Source: Limnohabitans sp.
GTDB taxonomy: Bacteria > Pseudomonadota > Gammaproteobacteria > Burkholderiales > Burkholderiaceae_C
Assembly: GCA_015657605.1 (NCBI GenBank)
Contig: JACDQO010000184.1
Span: forward strand, 1-9,725
DNA: 9,725 bases
Reading direction: 5' to 3'
This document shows, piece after piece, positions 5,829 through 9,725 of the stretch. Position 1 is the stretch's first letter. Each line of letters starts with the position of its first letter. The notes below the pieces were generated by a model that did no database searches, was not told the origin of the DNA, and saw nothing but the letters and a program-made list of their open reading frames with translations. The position numbers and the translations under genes were made by a program.

Positions 5829-8460
5829 TCACGTCAGCGCCCGCAGCGCCGCCTGCGCGATGCTGTCCGCGTCCACCGCGAAGAAGCGGCGCAGCGCAGC
5901 CCGCGTGTCGCTTCGGCCAAAGCCGTCGGTGCCCAGCGTGGTGTAGCGGCGGCCTTCGGGCACGAAGGCGCGCACGCTCTCGGGCACGGCGCGCACGTAA
6001 TCGGTGGCGGCGATCACGGGGCCTTGGGTGGCCGACAACAGGCTAGCCAAATGTCCAACGCCAGCGCCAACACCCGCCGCTGGACCCGTATCTGCCAGAC
6101 GCTCAAGCGCCATGCCATCGCGCGCCAACTCGCTCCAGCTGGTGATGCTCAGCACCTCCACGCCCACGCCTTGCGCCGCCAGTTGCTGCGCGGCATTGAC
6201 CACTTCGGTCAGGATCGCACCCGAGCCGAGCAAGGTCACGCGCTGGGCCGCATCGCTGGGGCCGTACACGCCAAATCGGTAGCCCCCGCGCAGCACATCG
6301 GCCTCCACGCCCGCAGGCAAGTCGGGCTGGGCGTAGTTCTCGTTCATCAGGGTCACGTAATAAAACACGTCGGCTTGCTGCTCGACCATCTCGCGCATGC
6401 CCGCGTCCAGAATCACCGCCAGCTCGCCCGCAAAGGCTGGGTCGTAGGCCTTGCAGTTGGGGATGGTGGCCGCCACCAAGTGGCTGCTGCCGTCTTGGTG
6501 TTGCAGACCCTCGCCGCCCAAGGTGGTGCGGCCTGAGGTGGCGCCCAGCAAAAAGCCCCGCGCCCGCTGATCGGCCGCGGCCCAAATGGCGTCGCCCACG
6601 CGCTGAAAGCCGAACATCGAGTAATAAATATAAAAAGGGCAGCATGGCCAGGCCGTGCACGCTGTAGCTGGTGGCCGCGGCTGTCCAGCTGGCGATCGCG
6701 CCCGCTTCGCTGATGCCTTCTTCCAGAATCTGGCCGTCGGTGGCTTCGCGGTAGCTCAGCACCGAGCCGATGTCTTCGGGCGCGTAGCGCTGGCCCACGC
6801 TGCTGTAAATGCCCACCTGCTTGAACAGGTTGGCCATGCCAAACGTGCGCGCCTCGTCGGCCACGATGGGCACAATGCGCGGGCCGAGTTGCTGGTCTTT
6901 GAGCAGGTTGCCCAGCATGCGCACAAAGGCCATGGTGGTGCTCATCTCTTTGCCGTCGGCCTGCAGCGCAAACTGCCCGTAGCTGCCGAGTGCAGGCACA
7001 GGCAAGCGGTCGCAGGTCGTCTCGCGCTTGGGCAAGCTGCCGCCCAAGCGGGCGCGATGCTCACGCAGGTAGCGCATCTCGGCGCTGTCGTCGGCGGGTT
7101 TGTAAAAAGCCAAGCCCTTGGCCTGCGCGTCGCTCAGTGGCAGGTCAAAGCGGTTGCGGTAGTCGATCAGGTCTTGCTCGTCGAACTTCTTTTGGCTGTG
7201 CGTGGTCATCTTGCCCTGGCCCGCGCTGCCCATGCCAAAGCCTTTTTTGGTGTGCGCCAAGATCACCGTGGGCTGGCCGCGGTGCGCGGCCGCTGCGGCA
7301 TACGCCGCGTGGATCTTCACGATGTCGTGGCCACCGCGCTTGAGCCGGTCGATCTGCTCGTCCGTCATGCCCTGCGCCAACCTTGCCAGCTCATCGTTCT
7401 GGCCAAAGAAGTTGTCGCGGTTGTAGCGACCGTCCTTGGCGGCAAAGGTCTGCATCTGGCCATCGACCGTGTTGGCAAAAGCGCGCAGCAATGCACCTGA
7501 GGTATCACGTGCCAACAGGCCGTCCCAGTCGCTGCCCCAGACCAGCTTGATCACGTTCCAGCCCGCACCCGCAAACAGTTTTTCCAGCTCGTCGATGATG
7601 CGGCCGTTGCCGCGCACTGGGCCATCGAGGCGCTGCAAATTGCAGTTGACCACCCACACCAGGTTGTCGAGTTTTTCGCGCGCCGCCAGAGTCAGGGCAC
7701 TCATGCTCTCGGGCTCGTCCATCTCGCCGTCGCCGAACACGCCCCACACCTTGCGTGCGCTGCAGTCTTGCAGCTGGCGGTGAGTCAGGTAGCGCATGAA
7801 GCGGGCGTGGTAGATCGAGCTGATCGGCCCCAAACCCATGGAGCCCGTGGGGAACTGCCAAAAATCGGGCATCAGCCAAGGGTGCGGGTAGCTCGACAAA
7901 CCGCGAGCGCCGCTGTCGGGTGCGGTGATCTCTTGGCGGTAATGCATCAGGTCCGCCTCGGTAAGGCGCCCTTCGAGATAAGCGCGGGCGTAGACGCCGG
8001 GTGCGCTGTGCGGCTGAAAGAACACCAAGTCGCCTTGGTGTTGCTCGGTGCGCGCATGAAAGAAATGGTGGAAGCCGGTCTCGAACAAATCGGCCACGCT
8101 AGCGTAACTGGCGATGTGCCCGCCCAGCTCGCCATAGGCCTGATTGGCGCGCACCACCATGGCCAACGCGTTCCAACGCATGATGGCCACCAGCCGCTCT
8201 TCGGTGGCCAAGTCGCCGGGGAACACGGGCTGGTCATCGACCGCGATGGTGTTCATATAAGGCGTGTTCAGCTCGGGCTGCCAGCCCGTGCGCTGCTGAC
8301 GGGCCACGATGGCCAGCTCGTCCAGAATTTGCCGCGCACGCTCTGGGCCTTGGGTGCCGATCAAGGCCAGCAAAGCCTCGCGCCACTCGGCGGTTTCTTC
8401 GGGGTCGATGTCGTGGGCGGACAACATCGCTTGCAAATGGGGTTCGATGGGTGCGTTCAT
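5829..8460 (-). CDS. AceE-like 2-oxo-acid (pyruvate) dehydrogenase E1, frameshifted
   Basis: Homodimeric-type E1, the thiamine-diphosphate subunit that decarboxylates pyruvate or a related 2-oxo acid and passes the acyl group to an E2 lipoyl domain. About 876 residues after frame repair, against 887 in E. coli AceE; the usual C-terminal 25-30 residues are missing, ending VDADSIAQAALRALT. Seen: GDGEMDEPES (243-252) with NCN (272-274), the ThDP-Mg site; GGHD (376-379), whose His matches the active-site loop His of AceE; ADEARTFGM (534-542); and ILEEGISEAGA (578-588) with the cofactor-activating Glu. After LAMLPF (residue 609) the frame breaks at the A5 run 6632-6636; removing one A restores YIYYSMFGFQRVGD and everything to the stop. 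The start is ATG 8458-8460; upstream in-frame ATGs (8520, 8523) add residues without family resemblance. No E2 or E3 follows and an Lrp-type regulator is divergent, so a paralogue such as MdeB (2-oxobutyrate) is as likely as housekeeping aceE. Confidence 0.9.
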
Positions 8461-8562
8461 GCGCTGAACTTTACAGAGGCCTACGGCGCATGTGCTGCGT
8501 ATTTGAACCACTTTATCCATCATTTAAAGCACAATATGCCGAAAACATGAAGGATTCAGCAC
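8461..8562. promoter_or_regulatory. Divergent control region, E1 gene versus Lrp-type regulator
   Basis: 102 bases between divergent starts, AT-richer than the genes on both sides. Inverted half-sites TGTGCT (8491-8496) and AGCACA (8528-8533) are 31 bases apart; the second continues as GCACAATATGC, itself a partial dyad. Lrp/AsnC proteins commonly bind such spaced sites and control both themselves and the divergent neighbour, so this is a plausible target (inference). I see no clear -35/-10 pair for either direction. Confidence 0.45.
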
Positions 8563-9030
8563 ATGATTCTGGACAACGTGGATTTGAAGATACTCGACGA
8601 ACTGCAGCGCGACGGCTCGCTGTCGAATGTGACGCTGGCCAAACGCATCGGCCTGTCGCCTTCGCCGTGCCTGGCTCGCGTGAAGGCGCTGGAGTCGGGC
8701 GGCGTGATCCAGCGTTACGTGGCGCTGGCCAGCGCGGCGGCGCTGGGGCTGGGCCTGACGGTGTTCATCTCCATCAGCCTCAAGACCCAAAGCAAGGAAA
8801 CGCTGGCCGACTTTGAAGCGCACATCGCGCGGCACGATGAAGTGATGGAGTGCTATTTGATGACCGGCGACAGCGACTATTTGTTGCGCGTGGCCGTGCG
8901 CGACATGGCGGCGCTGGAACGATTCATCTTGGAGCAGCTCTCGCCGATTCCGGGCGTCGAAAAAATCCGCTCCAGTTTTGCGCTCAAGCAAGTGCGCTAC
9001 AAAACGGCGCTGCCGCTGGGATTGGGGTGA
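8563..9030 (+). CDS. Lrp/AsnC-family transcriptional regulator
   Basis: A 155-residue regulator of standard Lrp size. The N-terminal winged helix-turn-helix (about 5-55) shows LDNVDLKILDELQRDGSLS, then TLAKRIGLSPSPCLARVKALESGGVI with the typical recognition helix. The C-terminal effector-binding RAM domain (about 62-150) includes EVMECYLMTGDSDYLLRVAVRD, the usual G-D-DYLL signature, and PGVEKIRSSFALKQV. The start ATG 8563 has a good ribosome site (AAGGA, 8550-8554). These proteins bind an amino acid or related metabolite and form dimers to octamers on DNA. The divergent E1 gene is the obvious target; in Pseudomonas the MdeR regulator controls mdeAB in a comparable arrangement, though no mdeA (methionine gamma-lyase) is seen here. 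The gene converges on the Fic gene 13 bases downstream. Confidence 0.93.
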   Translation: MILDNVDLKILDELQRDGSLSNVTLAKRIGLSPSPCLARVKALESGGVIQRYVALASAAALGLGLTVFISISLKTQSKETLADFEAHIARHDEVMECYLMTGDSDYLLRVAVRDMAALERFILEQLSPIPGVEKIRSSFALKQVRYKTALPLGLG

Positions 9031-9043
9031 AGGTGAAGCGCTT

Positions 9044-9718
9044 TCAGCCCTGCGCCTCGGCCTCTGGCCACAAACTCGGAACGTAAAAACGCAACGCGTG
9101 CTGCGGCACACCCAAACGCAGCTTGCCGTGGGGCGAATCGCTTTCCAGCAAACCCCTTTTGAGCAATGCAGACACCTGCGCCGTGGCCAAGCGTTCGCCC
9201 AAACCCAGCATGGCTTTGAAGTCGGCCCGGTCCAGCTCGGCTTGCGACGCAAACAGGTAATGCAGCGCCCGCAAAGCCTCGGCGCGCACGCCTTGCTTGA
9301 CCACGTTTGCCTCGTAGGCCAAACACGCCGCCATGCGGTCCTTCATGCCATCAAGTGACAGCAAACCCGACATGAAGTCGACTTGGTCGATGCACACGCC
9401 CAACACGTAATCGATCCAGCGAATCAAACCCGACTCGGTCAGGTTGCCCCGGCCATCCAGATCGCCTGCCCGGGGTTCATCGGGTGCTGCCAAGTTGGCG
9501 TAATACGCTTCGTGTGTGCGGGCAAAGCCCCGCAACGGCGACCACAAACCGTTGGTCAAGCCCATATGGCCCAACACCAAATGGCTGTGCAGCCGCACCA
9601 CACGCCCGTTGCCGTCTGCAAAAGGGTGAATCCAGGCCAGCCGCTGGTGCGCCGCCGCCATGGCCACCAGTTGCAGCTCGCCACGGCGCAAGCCCGAATA
9701 CACAGAGGACCAACCGCG
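9044..9718 (-). CDS. Fic-domain protein, 5' part missing or broken
   Basis: The 3' part of a Fic-family gene. Fic enzymes usually transfer AMP from ATP to a target hydroxyl. The complete active-site motif HPFADGNGRVVR is present with the catalytic His, preceded by MAAAHQRLAWI and followed by the GDLDGRGNLTESGLIRWIDYVL segment of the larger bacterial Fic subgroup. The C-terminal 80 residues look like a winged-helix domain (ALRALHYLFASQAELDRADFKAML, then a QVSALLKRGLLE recognition-like helix). The frame reads back through GTG 9701-9703 to an in-frame TAG at 9719-9721, five bases from the window end. A start at GTG 9703 would remove the front of the Fic fold, so an upstream start with a frameshift, or a truncated gene, is more likely. 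No inhibitory (S/T)xxxE(G/N) helix is seen in this part. The stop is TCA at 9044-9046 read on minus. Confidence 0.8.
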   Translation of the reverse strand, partial: RGWSSVYSGLRRGELQLVAMAAAHQRLAWIHPFADGNGRVVRLHSHLVLGHMGLTNGLWSPLRGFARTHEAYYANLAAPDEPRAGDLDGRGNLTESGLIRWIDYVLGVCIDQVDFMSGLLSLDGMKDRMAACLAYEANVVKQGVRAEALRALHYLFASQAELDRADFKAMLGLGERLATAQVSALLKRGLLESDSPHGKLRLGVPQHALRFYVPSLWPEAEAQG

Positions 9719-9725
9719 CTAAAAA

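Noticed and set aside
5790..6536. Plus-strand open frame (248 codons) past the kinase end
   Set aside because: It is antisense to the well conserved C-terminal part of the E1 protein and has no recognisable domain.
6655..7500. Plus-strand open frame (281 codons) opposite the E1 gene
   Set aside because: It is antisense to highly conserved AceE-like sequence, has Ala/Val/His-rich composition, and shows no start signal.
7768..8550. Plus-strand open frame (260 codons) opposite the 5' part of the E1 gene
   Set aside because: It is a shadow of the conserved E1 coding sequence and runs through the divergent control region.
9044..9725. Toxin-antitoxin pair based on the Fic gene
   Set aside because: No small antitoxin gene or inhibitory helix is visible, and the gene resembles the larger stand-alone Fic subgroup with a C-terminal winged helix.

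Overview
This is a chromosomal stretch from a beta-proteobacterium, most likely of the Comamonadaceae (Limnohabitans/Rhodoferax-like). The evidence is moderately high GC, a PHA phasin with an apparent PhaR-type operator, a homodimeric-type (AceE-like) 2-oxo-acid dehydrogenase E1, and codon use rich in GCC/CTG/TTG. I see no tRNA, rRNA, insertion sequence, phage gene or CRISPR array. The taxonomic call is an inference from family resemblance and has not been tested by a search.

Layout. (1) 1-2119, minus strand: a phasin gene, a strong UUCG-loop terminator, a crotonase-fold gene whose catalytic positions are unusual, and a secreted protein of unknown family that runs off the left edge. (2) 2360-2965, plus strand: a membrane-anchored conserved-type protein of unknown function. 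It converges on the next gene across a 5-base gap, and a small hairpin there contains both stop codons. (3) 2971-5824: a His-rich periplasmic Spy/CpxP-like protein (minus) divergent from an OmpR-type response regulator and its sensor kinase (plus, ATGA overlap). This resembles the Cpx layout, in which the small periplasmic protein is a target or modulator of the neighbouring two-component system. (4) 5829-9030: an AceE-like thiamine-diphosphate E1 subunit (minus) divergent from an Lrp/AsnC-family regulator (plus). No E2 or E3 gene follows it, so it is probably a secondary, Lrp-controlled E1 (MdeB-like) rather than the housekeeping aceE. (5) 9044-9725, minus strand: the 3' part of a Fic-domain gene.

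Two otherwise intact genes each carry a single-base frameshift at a short homopolymer: the sensor kinase at the C6 run 4925-4930 and the E1 gene at the A5 run 6632-6636. Every domain motif is preserved on both sides of each break, so assembly or sequencing indels are the simplest explanation; very recent inactivation is the alternative. The Fic gene also has an in-frame stop just before its recognisable start, next to a homopolymer at the window end.

I found no strong candidate for a wholly new system. The items most worth a second look are the PhaR-like operator placed directly after the phasin -10 box, the crotonase lacking one catalytic glutamate and carrying Asp for the other, the Spy-like/two-component module with perfect dyads in its divergent promoter region, and the Lrp-linked E1 paralogue.
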